A stretch of 64,000 bases of DNA from Natrialbaceae archaeon Tc-Br11_E2g14 (GCA_001564275.1 LKND01000002.1:23456-87455); one strand, 5' to 3'. Positions 1 to 9,318 are shown, numbered from the stretch's first letter. Notes: generated from the letters alone by a model not told the origin. A program made the numbers and translations.

Positions 1-691
1 GCAGGAAGAGTTCGCCCACGATCCCGCCGAGACAGAACCGATCGACGGTGTCCTCGACACCCTCGATGACGGGGATCAGGTCCTCGGCTTTCGTCCCCCC
101 GAGAACCATCGTCACGGGACCGTCGAACTCGCGATCCTGGATCGACGAGTTGGCGGTGTACTCGGCTTCCATGACCGGACCGGCGTAGGCGGGGCACACG
201 AGCGGAAAGCCGACGAGCGAGGCGTGTGCGCGGTGGGCCGCCGAGTAGGCGTCGTTCACGTAGGCGTCCACGTGGGGGGCGAGCGACCGGACAAACTCGC
301 TTTCGGCGTGTTCCTCGGGTGCTTTTTCGGGCAGTTCGTCATCGCACATCCGAACGTTCTCGAGCAGGAGGACCTCGCCTGCCTCGAGGGCGTCGACGGC
401 CTCGAGGGCCGCCTCGCCGTGGGTGTCCGGGACGAATTGCACCACCTGATCGAGGTGGTTCGCGAGGACGTCGGCGTGACTCTCGAGTGAAATGAACGAA
501 TCCCGGCCGGGGCGGCCCTGGTGGGCCAGGAGGACGACGGCGTGGTCGTCGGCGAGCAGTCGGTCGATCGAGTCGGCGTGCCGGGCGAACCGGCGCGTGT
601 CCTGGGCGCGCCCGTCCTCGACTGGGGCGTTGACGTCGATGCGAACGAGCAAGCGCTGTCCAGCCTCGAGGTCGCTGACGGTGTTGAACAT
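1..691 (-). CDS. pgk: Phosphoglycerate kinase, N-terminal part (cut by window edge)
   Basis: Interconverts 1,3-bisphosphoglycerate and ADP with 3-phosphoglycerate and ATP in the cytoplasm. The visible 230 codons begin at an ATG (691) and read MFNTVSDLEAGQRLLVRIDV, which carries the PGK signature VRIDVNAP, then the LAHQGRPG loop, and near the window edge LGGTKAEDLI from the central domain. The C-terminal ATP-binding half lies outside the window. An AT-rich box A (gatttaag on the minus strand) sits about 29 bases before the ATG, so the mRNA is probably leaderless. It is transcribed divergently from the MBL gene at 987. Only the C-terminal boundary is unknown. Confidence 0.95.
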   Translation of the reverse strand, partial: MFNTVSDLEAGQRLLVRIDVNAPVEDGRAQDTRRFARHADSIDRLLADDHAVVLLAHQGRPGRDSFISLESHADVLANHLDQVVQFVPDTHGEAALEAVDALEAGEVLLLENVRMCDDELPEKAPEEHAESEFVRSLAPHVDAYVNDAYSAAHRAHASLVGFPLVCPAYAGPVMEAEYTANSSIQDREFDGPVTMVLGGTKAEDLIPVIEGVEDTVDRFCLGGIVGELFL

Positions 692-986
692 GTCCGTACA
701 GGCGCGGCGCGGGCGCTTAAATCGGGTGGATGCACATCAACGTATCGGACGTGGGGGAGCCCGACGTCCGGGTTCGGGCTGGCGTGGTGGGGACGTCCCT
801 CGAGCGGGTTCGGTGACTCGAGGGCCCACCGATGGGAACGGGTACCCGGTGGATCGAGCAGGCGATCGTCCTCGAGTCCGGGTCCTAAACTTTGAACTAT
901 GAAGTAAAACACTTCGACTTCGGTAGGTAGAGGGTGAGACCCCCGTTTGGCCCAACGTTCTTGTCACCTCGGATGAACCCTCAGGT
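692..986. promoter_or_regulatory. Divergent intergenic region pgk / MBL gene
   Basis: About 295 bases without a credible gene. It holds the pgk box A (716-723, minus strand) and three CTCGAG hexamers between 790 and 880. It also holds a 31-base motif at 887-917 built around the inverted repeat GAAGT-N5-ACTTC (901-915), which recurs at 30727-30757 upstream of pitA. The motif is about 70 bases before the MBL start and 200 before pgk, so it could be an operator for the MBL gene. No strong box A is seen at -27 of the MBL gene. Confidence 0.55.
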
Positions 987-1787
987 ATGCCCGCCGAGGC
1001 CTGCTATCGACTCAATACCGCCGTCTGGACCCTGGATTACAGCGCCGCGACCCAGTTGCAACAACCCGGGGAGCCCTACCCCGGCTGGTGTCCCTGTTAT
1101 CTCCTCGAACACCCCGAGGGGTTGGTGCTTTTCGACACCGGTGTGAGCCAGGAGATGGCCACCGATCCCGAATCCTACGGGCCACAGGGTGCGCCTCACA
1201 TGGCCGACTTCGTCGACACCCTCGATCTCTCGGCCGGAAAACCACCCGTCGAACACCTCGCCGACCTTGGCTACGAACCCGAGGACGTCGACGTGATCGT
1301 CTGCTCACATCTCCACACCGACCACGCTGGGAACCTCGACGCGTTCCCCGAGGCGACGGTCATCGTCCAAAAGGAGGAACTGCGCTACGCCTTCTATCCC
1401 GACGGTCCCCAGCGTCTGTTCTACCTCGAGGGGGACTTTCACCACCTTCGCCGCCTCGATGTGGACGTGCGGGCGATTACGGGCGAGTACGACGTCTTCG
1501 GTGATGGCTCGATCGTCGCCTTCCCGACACCGGGGCACACGCCCGGTCACCAGTCACTCGCGGTGACCCTCGAGTCGGGGACGACGATCCTGGCGGCCGA
1601 CGCCGCGAACAGTCGGGTTGGCTACGAGACCGATCTCGTGGCGTCGTTCGCCTGGTCGCTCGAGGCGTCGATCGACTCCATCCGCACCATCGAGGAGCGG
1701 GCCCGGCGGACGGAGGCGGACGTCATCATCCATCACGATCCCGAGGATCAAGGGCGGCTCCCGGATCCGCCGGCAGCCCTCGAGTGA
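987..1787 (+). CDS. N-acyl homoserine lactonase-like MBL-fold hydrolase
   Basis: A 266-residue cytoplasmic metallo-beta-lactamase-fold protein. The dinuclear metal site is complete: HLHTDH (His108, His110, Asp112, His113), a second His region in TPGHTPGHQS, the ILAADAAN strand with its bridging Asp, and a C-terminal HHD. This arrangement is that of the AHL-lactonase (AttM/AiiA-like) branch. The substrate in haloarchaea is not known, and a lactonase or esterase role is inferred from the family only. It stands alone on the plus strand between pgk (divergent) and a DUF2391 membrane gene. Confidence 0.85.
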   Translation: MPAEACYRLNTAVWTLDYSAATQLQQPGEPYPGWCPCYLLEHPEGLVLFDTGVSQEMATDPESYGPQGAPHMADFVDTLDLSAGKPPVEHLADLGYEPEDVDVIVCSHLHTDHAGNLDAFPEATVIVQKEELRYAFYPDGPQRLFYLEGDFHHLRRLDVDVRAITGEYDVFGDGSIVAFPTPGHTPGHQSLAVTLESGTTILAADAANSRVGYETDLVASFAWSLEASIDSIRTIEERARRTEADVIIHHDPEDQGRLPDPPAALE

Positions 1788-1872
1788 GCGGGCCGTCGCT
1801 CCGGAGTGTATCGACGGCGACCCCCCTGCCACCGACGGCCCATTGATATGCCTCCAGTGAGAATCCGGGACA

Positions 1873-2568
1873 ATGAGTCGAGAGCGACCCGACGTGGAAC
1901 CGTCAACAGCGGCCCCCACCGGCGACGCTGTAGGACCTGGCCTCGAGGCTGATGGGGGCGAGGAATCGGTCGATATCGAGGCCGTTCTCGAGCAACTTGA
2001 CCGCCTCGAACAGACGGTCGACGATCCGAACGAACGCCAGGAGGTCCAGGAGACCCGGTCGATGGTCACCGGTCTCGATTCCGGTGGCTCGTCGCTCTTT
2101 GGTAACCGGATCAGTCGGTACACCACGCGTGACGTAGCGGAGACATTCGTCGGCGGCGTGTTGCTCTCGCTGCCGCTGCTCGTCGAGGACGGCGTCTACG
2201 ACATCGCGGATCACTTCGCCGCCGTGACGCCGGGGGGGATTCCGATCTTTTTCGTCGCCAACGTCCTGTTCATCGTGACGATGGCTGCCATGTTGCTCTA
2301 CTGGACGGACATTCAGCGCGTCGAAAATCACAACCCGATTTTCGGTATCGTCCCACGACGACTGGTCGGCGTTCTGGTCATCTCGTTCGTCGTCGCTGCC
2401 GGGCTGATGACGCTGTGGGGTCGCGTGGAGGGGTGGTCGGAACCGGACATCGCCATCTACCGGATCAGCGTCATCTGGGCGGCCGCGGCGTTCGGCGGTG
2501 CCCTCGGTGACATCCTCCCCGGGGTGAGCAGCGGCACCGAAATGAGCACCGTCCTCGAGCGTGAGTGA
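1873..2568 (+). CDS. DUF2391 family membrane protein
   Basis: A 231-residue protein of unknown function. Residues 1-75 are an acidic, Glu-rich soluble region with heptad-like character (EAVLEQLDRLEQTV). Four hydrophobic segments follow: about residues 93-112, 130-150, 164-182 and 197-216. Haloarchaea have many proteins with this layout, assigned to DUF2391. No catalytic motif is seen. It starts 85 bases after the MBL gene and could be transcribed alone or by read-through. Confidence 0.75.
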   Translation: MSRERPDVEPSTAAPTGDAVGPGLEADGGEESVDIEAVLEQLDRLEQTVDDPNERQEVQETRSMVTGLDSGGSSLFGNRISRYTTRDVAETFVGGVLLSLPLLVEDGVYDIADHFAAVTPGGIPIFFVANVLFIVTMAAMLLYWTDIQRVENHNPIFGIVPRRLVGVLVISFVVAAGLMTLWGRVEGWSEPDIAIYRISVIWAAAAFGGALGDILPGVSSGTEMSTVLERE

Positions 2569-2651
2569 CGCCCAAATCCAGGGAACCGGTCCGTTAGCTT
2601 CGATCGGCAATCACCGACATCCCTTTGCTCGACCGCGTGTCATCACCACGC

Positions 2652-4355
2652 ATGAATCACGCCCGTGGGCCACTCTGTACCATCGACCTCGGCGATCGAA
2701 CCGCGACAACGACCGACATCGACGCCGTCCTCGAGCGCTACATCGGCGGCCGGGCGGTCGGGACGGCGCTCGCCCACGACCGAATCCCGTTCGACGCGGA
2801 GCCACTCGGGCCGGACAATCGTCTCTACTTCGCCACCGGTCCCCTCCAGCACTCCCGGATGAGTTTCACCGGACGGATGTCCGTGACGGGACTCTCGCCG
2901 CTCACGAACGGATTGCTCTCCTCGAACGCGGGCGGATTCCTCTCGAGGAACGTCACGGCGACGGGATACGGGGCCGTCGAACTCGTGGGTGAAAGCGACG
3001 AGCTCGTCATCGTCCACCTCAGGGACGCCGATGCGGACGGTCGGCCGCGCGTCGAGTTCGAACCCGTCCCGGATCTCGCCGGCGCGGAGACCAGCGACAT
3101 CTGTGGATACATCGAAGCCGAACACGGTCTCTCGGCCGAACACACCGTCACCATCGGGCCGGCGGGCGAGAACCTGGTTCGGTTCGCCTCGATCATGACC
3201 TCGAGGGAGCGCGCGTTCGGCCGTGGTGGCCTGGGAGCGGTCCTCGGGGCAAAGAACGTGAAGGCGATCACGTTCGACGGCCAGTCGACCCGCACGGTCG
3301 ACATCCCGCCGCTGCAGATGGACGTCCACCGCGAGGCGGCTCAGTCCGATCACATCATGAAGCGACAGGGCACGTCCTCGATGACGGAGTTCGCGGACGC
3401 GGTCGAGGCGCTGCCGACACGGTACTTCTCGGATCGCTCGTTCGAGGGGGCAACGGGCATCAGCGGGGACCGCGTCGAGGAAAAGAAGTACAAGAAGGGG
3501 ACCTGCTCGGCCTGTGCGTTCGCGTGTAAACTGCCGACACGAGACGACGAAACGGGACTCGAGACCGAGGGGCCGGAGTACGAGACGGTGATGGCGTTTG
3601 GCTCGAACGCGGGGGTCGACGACATCGTCGACGTGATGCGATCGAACAAACGGTGTGACGAACTCGGAATGGACACCATCTCCTCTGGGGACGTCGTCTC
3701 GGCGTATCTCGCGAGCGAGAATGCCTTCGGCGACGTGGACCTGATCTCCGATCTCATCGAGAAGATTGCCCATCGCGAGGGGATGGGCGACACACTCGCC
3801 GAGGGGATCGATCGCTGTCACGACGACCTCGGCGTCGAGAACTGGTCCGTCAAGGGCCTCGAGTTCGCCGCCCACGACGGCCGGGCACTCAACGGACAGG
3901 GACTGGCCTTCGCCACCTCGAACCGCGGGGCCGATCACATGTACGCCGAGTTCTACGCGCTCGAGTACCCACTGGTCGGGGAGGATCGGGCCCTGGATAA
4001 GGAGGGACTCGAGGGCAAACCACCGAAGGTGGTTACCAAGGAGAACCTGAACGTGATCAAGGACAGCGCGGTACTGTGTAAGTTCTCGCGGGATTTCGTG
4101 GACGCCGACCGCCTCGAGACCCTGCTCGAGGCCGACTACGACGATCTGCTCGCGATCGGTGGTGAGATCGTTGCGATGGAGCGTCACTTCAACAACCGGC
4201 GAGGGATGGATCGGGCCGACGACCGACTCCCGTACGACTTGCCCGGGTTCGAGGGGGCACTCGACGCGTATTACGCCGAACGGGGCTGGAACGACGACGG
4301 GACGGTGCCTGCGGACGCGCTTGCAGCGCCACCGGTGCCGACGCCCTCAGATTGA
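2652..4355 (+). CDS. Tungsten aldehyde:ferredoxin oxidoreductase family protein
   Basis: A 567-residue enzyme predicted to oxidise aldehydes to acids with ferredoxin as acceptor, using a tungsten bis-pterin cofactor and one [4Fe-4S] cluster. The family N-terminus (IGGRAVGTAL, then GPLQ and FTGRMSVTG) is clear. Cys285, Cys288 and Cys292 (CSACAFAC) supply three cluster ligands and the Cys of VLCKF the fourth; DELGMD matches the family DxxGxD pterin motif. I chose ATG 2652, which gives the typical short N-terminus; a TTG at 2625 in frame would add nine residues. No partner subunit or ferredoxin gene is adjacent. It converges with thiQ. Confidence 0.9.
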   Translation: MNHARGPLCTIDLGDRTATTTDIDAVLERYIGGRAVGTALAHDRIPFDAEPLGPDNRLYFATGPLQHSRMSFTGRMSVTGLSPLTNGLLSSNAGGFLSRNVTATGYGAVELVGESDELVIVHLRDADADGRPRVEFEPVPDLAGAETSDICGYIEAEHGLSAEHTVTIGPAGENLVRFASIMTSRERAFGRGGLGAVLGAKNVKAITFDGQSTRTVDIPPLQMDVHREAAQSDHIMKRQGTSSMTEFADAVEALPTRYFSDRSFEGATGISGDRVEEKKYKKGTCSACAFACKLPTRDDETGLETEGPEYETVMAFGSNAGVDDIVDVMRSNKRCDELGMDTISSGDVVSAYLASENAFGDVDLISDLIEKIAHREGMGDTLAEGIDRCHDDLGVENWSVKGLEFAAHDGRALNGQGLAFATSNRGADHMYAEFYALEYPLVGEDRALDKEGLEGKPPKVVTKENLNVIKDSAVLCKFSRDFVDADRLETLLEADYDDLLAIGGEIVAMERHFNNRRGMDRADDRLPYDLPGFEGALDAYYAERGWNDDGTVPADALAAPPVPTPSD

Positions 4356-4439
4356 CTCCTCGCGGGGGCTGTGGGTGCGGACGTCGTTGGTCACCATTCC
4401 AGTCGATCACGTGGCCGCCAGCCGCCTCGGTCCCGACCG

Positions 4440-5675
4440 TCACCGTCCCCAGTCGATCACGTGGGCAGCAGCCGGATCGAACCCCACCGTAACCTCGCCC
4501 TCGAGTGGGTCGTGGGTACGCAGCAGAATCTCCTGGTCGGCCCACTCGAGGTGGACGCGGGTGGTCTCGCCGAGGAACTCCGCACTCTGGACCGTGGCAG
4601 TGAACGCGTTCGTGGCCGGGTCGCGCTCGAGGTGCTCCGGACGGACACAGAACGTGAGCCAGTCGCCGGGGTCGGGTCGGGGCCCACCGGGCTCGACGGG
4701 AGTGTCGACTGCGAACTGGGCGTCGGCGACGGCGACGCGCAGGCGGGTCGGTGTGGGTTCGGCTCCGGTCCCTGTGCCTGTCCCAGTCCACGTTCCCGTT
4801 GTCGTCTCTCGAGGGGTCCCGTCACCCGGATCGACGGCCACCACCTCTCCCTCGAAGACGTTGTTGTCGCCGACGAACTCGGCGACGAACCGAGTTGCTG
4901 GACGGCGATAGATATCCTGCGGTGGGGCGCTCTGTTGTGGGCTCCCCTCGCGCATGACTGCGACGCGATCGGAGATGGCCAGCGCCTCCTCCTGGTCGTG
5001 GGTGACGTAGATCGTCGTGATCCCCAGCTGTTTTTGGATCGCCTTCACCTGCACCCGCAGACGCTCGCGAAGCTGGGCGTCGAGGGCGCTCATCGGCTCG
5101 TCGAGCAACAGGACGTCGGGGCCGGGGGCCAGTGCACGGGCGATCGCCACCCGCTGTTGCTGGCCGCCCGAGAGTTCGTCGGGGGCTCGATCTTCCATGC
5201 CGGCGAGGTCGACCAGCTCGAGCAACTCCGCGACCCGTGCTTCGGTGGAGACGCCCCCCGGCGGGTCGGCGAATTTGAGTCCGTAGGCGACGTTCTCGCC
5301 GACGGTCATGTGCGGGAACAGGGCGTAGTTCTGGAAGACGACGCCGATGTCCCGGTCCTCGGGCGGGACGCCGGTGACGTCCGCGTCCCGAAAGCAGATC
5401 GTGCCGGTCGTGGGTGATTCGAAGCCGGCGATCAGCCGGAGGGTGGTCGTCTTGCCACAGCCCGACGGGCCGACGAGCGTAAAGAACTCCCCTTCGCGAA
5501 CGCGAACGGTGACGTCGTCGACGGCAGTCGTGTCCGCGTACCGCTTCGTGACGTCCGCCAGCTCGAGGGCGACGGGGACGTCGGTGTTCTCACGTGAGGA
5601 TCTGGTCGCCTCGAGTGCGGCTTCGAACTCGCCTGCCGCCGGGGGATCCGGTTCCTCAGAGCCCAACGCTCTCAC
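4440..5675 (-). CDS. thiQ: Thiamine-type ABC transporter, ATP-binding protein
   Basis: A 411-residue ATPase of the importer family that includes PotA, CysA and ThiQ. It has Walker A GPSGCGKTT, Q-loop VVFQNYALFP, signature LSGGQQQR, Walker B LLLDEPMSALD and the H-loop VTHDQEEA. A C-terminal TOBE-type extension follows from about residue 270, interrupted by a Thr/Gly-rich low-complexity stretch near 300. An N-terminal extension of about 30 residues precedes the domain. The ATG overlaps the end of the permease gene by 20 bases, so the two are probably translationally coupled. The length is nearer to PotA than to the short bacterial ThiQ; the thiamine assignment comes from neighbours. Confidence 0.85.
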   Translation of the reverse strand: MRALGSEEPDPPAAGEFEAALEATRSSRENTDVPVALELADVTKRYADTTAVDDVTVRVREGEFFTLVGPSGCGKTTTLRLIAGFESPTTGTICFRDADVTGVPPEDRDIGVVFQNYALFPHMTVGENVAYGLKFADPPGGVSTEARVAELLELVDLAGMEDRAPDELSGGQQQRVAIARALAPGPDVLLLDEPMSALDAQLRERLRVQVKAIQKQLGITTIYVTHDQEEALAISDRVAVMREGSPQQSAPPQDIYRRPATRFVAEFVGDNNVFEGEVVAVDPGDGTPRETTTGTWTGTGTGTGAEPTPTRLRVAVADAQFAVDTPVEPGGPRPDPGDWLTFCVRPEHLERDPATNAFTATVQSAEFLGETTRVHLEWADQEILLRTHDPLEGEVTVGFDPAAAHVIDWGR

Positions 5676-7548
5676 CCCCGAGGCGGTCGATGATGACGAA
5701 ACTGATCGAGGTGACGACGAGCAAGATCACGCCCATTGCAGTCGCCGGTCCGAGCCGACGCCCGATGAATCGTTCGATGGCGACCGGCATCGTGTACTGG
5801 TCGGTGCCTGTCGCCAGAATCACCGTCGAGGAGAACTCACCCATCGAGATGGCGATCGCGAAGGCCGCCCCGGCGACGACGCCCGGCCAGACCAGCGGGA
5901 GTTCGACGTCGAGCAACACCCGCGTTCGGGAGGCCCCAAGCGCCCTGGCGGACTCGAGCAGGCTCCGGTCGATCGACTCGAGGCCGGGGGCGACCGTGCG
6001 GACGACGAACGGGTAACAGCTGACGGCGTGTGCCGCGACGATGGCCACCGCGCCGGCCACCGTGATCCGGTAGCTCCCGATCTCGAGGCCGAAGACCGGC
6101 CCCCGAAGGAGGCCGATGCCGACGATGATGCCCGAGACGGCCAACGGGGCCATCGCAACCGCATCGATCACTTTTCGGCCTCGGTACCGCCGGGTCGTCA
6201 GCACGGAGACGGCGATCCCCATCGGCAGCGAAATCGCGAGCGCGGCGGCGGCGAAGCTAAGCGAGTTGCGAATGGCGGGCCAGGGTCGAACCTGGAACGC
6301 CGCACCCCCGGCCTGTCGATCGAGGAGGAACTGGTAGTGCGCCAGGGTGAGCCCGCCCCCAGGATCGGCGACGCTTCGGTAGAGGAGACTCGCCACGGGG
6401 GAGACGAACACAAACAGCGCGACAACGGCGTAGACGCCGATCCCGGCGCGGGGGAGCAGGTCTCGAGCCGAGCGAGTTGGAGGCCGGAGCGATTTTCTGG
6501 GAAGCGGTCGGATGCCCCGCGCTCTGACGGTGTGTGTGGCCTCGTAGCGGAGGTAGCCATAGAGGACGGTCAGGGAGATCATCAGTTCGATGATTGCGAG
6601 GGCGGCGGCCTCGGCGTAGTTGAGGTCCTGAACCAGCTGGTAGACGAACACCTCGACGGTGGCGAGTTGGATGCCCCCGAGTGCGAGGACGATGGGGAAC
6701 GTACCGAAGGTGAAGACGAACGTCAGGGCTCCACCCATCAACGCGGCGGGGTACAGTTGCGGGGCGACGACGTCGCGGAACGCCCGCATCGGACCCGCAC
6801 CGAGGCTGCGGGCCGTCTCAACCGCGCTCGCGTCGACTGACTCCCAGGCCGCGGTCGTCACCCGGGCGACCAGCGGCGCGTTGTAGAACGCGTGGGCGAT
6901 CAGGATGGCCTCGAGGCTGAACATGAGCGAGACGGTCGGCAGCCCGAGCGCCGAGAGGACGGCGTTGAGGGTCCCGTTCTGACCGAAGGTGGCGACGAAG
7001 CCGACGGCGACCATGATCGAGGGCATCACGAACGGCAGGATGGTCAGCGACCGGATCGTTCGCCGGCCTCGAAACTCGTAACGGGCAAGGACGTACGCGA
7101 GTGGAAGACCGAGGGCAAGCGAGAGGAGCGTCGAGAGAAACGCCTGGTAGGCGGTGAAGCCGACGATGCCGAGCCGTCGGTCACTCGAGAGCAGGTCGGT
7201 ACCGACGGCCAGGGGCGACTCTCCACGGACGAGGCGGGCGAACTCCCCGAAGTAGAAGGGATCCCGAAGGAGCTCGAGGAAGATAGCCGCGGTGAGTGCG
7301 CCCTCGACGACCACCGATTCGACGAAGACGGTCGCGACGGGCCAGTAGAACATCACCACGAGGAGTGCCGTGGTGGCGATCGCCGCCAGCACGATGGCAC
7401 GGCGCTCGAGGCCGTCGCGGATGCGGTGGGTGTGTCTTCTTCCACCGTCGTCGGCCCCACCCTGCCCGACTTCCGCTTCGCTGTCGGCGTCAGTGGACGC
7501 CGGGCCGTCGGGTGTCGAGCGCGAGGGAGTTGGGCCGGGCGCACTCAT
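5656..7548 (-). CDS. thiP: Thiamine-type ABC transporter permease (two fused domains)
   Basis: A 630-residue inner-membrane permease with two tandem BPD-transport domains, the layout of ThiP and FbpB. Each half has an EAA loop that contacts the ATPase: ETARSLGAGPMRAFRDV in the first and ESARALGASRTRVLLDV in the second. Roughly twelve hydrophobic segments are visible, after an acidic hydrophilic N-terminus of about 45 residues. It lies in order with thiB upstream and thiQ overlapping downstream. The 185 bases before its start are shared with the divergent DUF77 gene, so both may respond to the same regulator. Confidence 0.85.
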   Translation of the reverse strand: MSAPGPTPSRSTPDGPASTDADSEAEVGQGGADDGGRRHTHRIRDGLERRAIVLAAIATTALLVVMFYWPVATVFVESVVVEGALTAAIFLELLRDPFYFGEFARLVRGESPLAVGTDLLSSDRRLGIVGFTAYQAFLSTLLSLALGLPLAYVLARYEFRGRRTIRSLTILPFVMPSIMVAVGFVATFGQNGTLNAVLSALGLPTVSLMFSLEAILIAHAFYNAPLVARVTTAAWESVDASAVETARSLGAGPMRAFRDVVAPQLYPAALMGGALTFVFTFGTFPIVLALGGIQLATVEVFVYQLVQDLNYAEAAALAIIELMISLTVLYGYLRYEATHTVRARGIRPLPRKSLRPPTRSARDLLPRAGIGVYAVVALFVFVSPVASLLYRSVADPGGGLTLAHYQFLLDRQAGGAAFQVRPWPAIRNSLSFAAAALAISLPMGIAVSVLTTRRYRGRKVIDAVAMAPLAVSGIIVGIGLLRGPVFGLEIGSYRITVAGAVAIVAAHAVSCYPFVVRTVAPGLESIDRSLLESARALGASRTRVLLDVELPLVWPGVVAGAAFAIAISMGEFSSTVILATGTDQYTMPVAIERFIGRRLGPATAMGVILLVVTSISFVIIDRLGGESVGL

Positions 7549-7733
7549 GATGGTGATGACGAACGGGGCTCGGCCGATTCGTCGGGGCCGGTGGCACCTG
7601 CACCGTGGGGGTCAATGAGACCTGCATCGTGAGACCCCTGCCCACTCGAACCGACCGGTTGGCCGGTCGAAACCACCCGCTGGCTCCTCCAGAAATCGGT
7701 ACTCCTAATCGCCTGGTGGACGTCCAGCCGTCC

Positions 7734-8045
7734 ATGACCGTCTTTGCACTGCTCAGAGTTACGCCCGTCACCGAAGACGATATCACGGCCGACGTGGCCG
7801 CCGCCATCGATGCCCTCGAGGAGTTCGACGTCAGCTACGAGACGACGCCGATGGCGACGACGCTCGAGGCCGAGGACGTTCAGGAACTGTTCGCGGCTTG
7901 TGCGGCGGCCCACGAGGCCGTCGATCGCGGGCACGTCCAGACACTCGTCCAGGTCGACGACAAACGCGAGGTCGAGATGCGAGCGAGTGAGAAAGTCGAC
8001 GCCGTCGAGGGGGAACTCGGCCGGGACGCCCGGAGCGACCGCTGA
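7734..8045 (+). CDS. Thiamine-binding protein, MTH1187/YkoF-like (DUF77)
   Basis: A 103-residue ferredoxin-fold protein. It begins MTVFALLRVTPVTEDDITAD and contains the family segment YETTPMATTLEAED that lines the ligand pocket. Family members (MTH1187, YkoF-like) bind thiamine or its pyrimidine moiety and are thought to keep or deliver it in the cytoplasm. The gene lies antisense between thiB and thiP, which strongly supports a thiamine role for the whole locus. ATG 7734 gives the usual family length. Confidence 0.85.
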   Translation: MTVFALLRVTPVTEDDITADVAAAIDALEEFDVSYETTPMATTLEAEDVQELFAACAAAHEAVDRGHVQTLVQVDDKREVEMRASEKVDAVEGELGRDARSDR

Positions 8046-8156
8046 GTCTGGTGTCACCTCCGCCGCAGGCGGGGACTGCCGGTCGATCACCGCCGCCACG
8101 AGAGACGGTGACCGGTCGACCCACACGCCGACTCGTCGACTCGGGGTTGCCACGGC

Positions 8157-9287
8157 TCAGTTGCCGACGACGCGACGACCCCAGTCGTCGAGCCAGCCCG
8201 AGAGGTTGCCGTGCATGTCGTCGTAGCCGTAGAAGACGGCCTCTTCGGGCTCTTCGGCGTACTCCTCGTAGACCTCCGGCAACTCGGTTTGCTCGTTCGT
8301 TGGGCCGGTGACGTTGCGCTCGGCGACGACGGCTTGCACCTCTGGCTCGAGGACGAAATCGATGAAGTCGTGCGCGAGGTCGTCGTACTCACTGTCCGCG
8401 AAGCGGACGATCCCGGAGTAGTTGGCGAACGCCTGATCGTTCAGCAGCGACACCTGATGTTTGTCGAGGTCGTTGCCGAAGCGTTTGGCGTAGACGCGGT
8501 CGTTCGAGTAGGAGACGACCACCGGGATCTCCTCCTCCTCGAATTGGGTGTAGACTTCACTCCAGGAGTCGAGGACGCGCGCGTCGTTCTCGAGGAGATC
8601 CTCCCAGTAGTCGAGGTAGGTGTAGTCGCCGTCTTCACCGAACTCCTCGAGCGTCCAGAGCATGAACAGGAGACCGGTTGTCCCGCGCTGGGGGTTCGAC
8701 AGGGCGATATTCCCCTCGTATTCCGGCTCGAGGAGGTCCTCGAACGTTTGCGGTTCGTCGACGTTGCGGCCGTCGTAGACGATGGCACACAGGCTCCGGT
8801 AGGTCGGAATAACCCGGCCCTCGGGATCGAACTCGTGTTGCTCGCCGATGTCCTCAGCGTTCGAGAGGACCGACCGGTCGGTCTCGACGAACATCCCGCC
8901 GTCGGTGTTCTCGTCGACGCGGACGAGTTCGTGTGGACTCAGGCCGTAGTAGAGCTCGGGCTCGATATCTTGCCCGTCGTTGTACCGCTCGACGTAGTGA
9001 TTGACCTCCTGTTCGGGCGTGTGCCACTCGAGGGTGGCGTCGTAGCGGTCCTCGAACTCGTCTTTGATCCACTCCCCCGGGCTGTCACTCGGGGCGTCGA
9101 TGAAGGAGTTGTAGGTGGCGACGTGGAGCGTATCGGTTCCATAGCCGTCGGTTTCGTCGGATTCATCGTCACCGGTGCTGTCGTCGTCGGTCGTTCCCGT
9201 GGCGTCGTCGGATGTATCCTCGATACAGCCAGCGAGCCCGATCACCGTGCCGCCAGCCGTCGCTTTCACGAACGTACGTCGTTTCAT
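8157..9287 (-). CDS. thiB: Thiamine-type ABC transporter substrate-binding lipoprotein
   Basis: A 376-residue extracytoplasmic binding protein. Residues 1-22 (MKRRTFVKATAGGTVIGLAG) form a twin-arginine-like signal ending in a lipobox before Cys, followed by an Asp/Thr-rich linker to about residue 60. The mature domain (LHVATYNSF, then EWIKDEFEDRYDATLEW) matches the ThiB/TbpA solute-binding fold, with aromatic residues typical of thiamine pockets. ATG 9287 is preferred because a box A (cttacgta, minus strand) sits 27 bases before it. The gene has its own promoter and a 609-base gap to thiP that houses the DUF77 gene. Confidence 0.88.
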   Translation of the reverse strand: MKRRTFVKATAGGTVIGLAGCIEDTSDDATGTTDDDSTGDDESDETDGYGTDTLHVATYNSFIDAPSDSPGEWIKDEFEDRYDATLEWHTPEQEVNHYVERYNDGQDIEPELYYGLSPHELVRVDENTDGGMFVETDRSVLSNAEDIGEQHEFDPEGRVIPTYRSLCAIVYDGRNVDEPQTFEDLLEPEYEGNIALSNPQRGTTGLLFMLWTLEEFGEDGDYTYLDYWEDLLENDARVLDSWSEVYTQFEEEEIPVVVSYSNDRVYAKRFGNDLDKHQVSLLNDQAFANYSGIVRFADSEYDDLAHDFIDFVLEPEVQAVVAERNVTGPTNEQTELPEVYEEYAEEPEEAVFYGYDDMHGNLSGWLDDWGRRVVGN

Positions 9288-9310
9288 TACTGTGTGGTCG
9301 TAGCCGGTGG

Positions 9311-9318
9311 TACGTAAG
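9311..9318 (-). promoter_or_regulatory. Box A of thiB
   Basis: The AT-rich octamer cttacgta on the minus strand is centred about 27 bases before the thiB ATG. This is the usual distance for a nearly leaderless haloarchaeal transcript and supports the chosen start codon. Confidence 0.5.

Noticed and set aside
5347-6840. Long open frame on the plus strand across thiP and thiQ
   Set aside because: It has the composition of a GC-rich shadow (Arg, Gly, Asp) and no domain. The minus strand encodes a clear transporter.
7549-7733. Possible TPP riboswitch before the thiamine genes
   Set aside because: The conserved CTGAGA and ACCTGATCTGG elements are absent.
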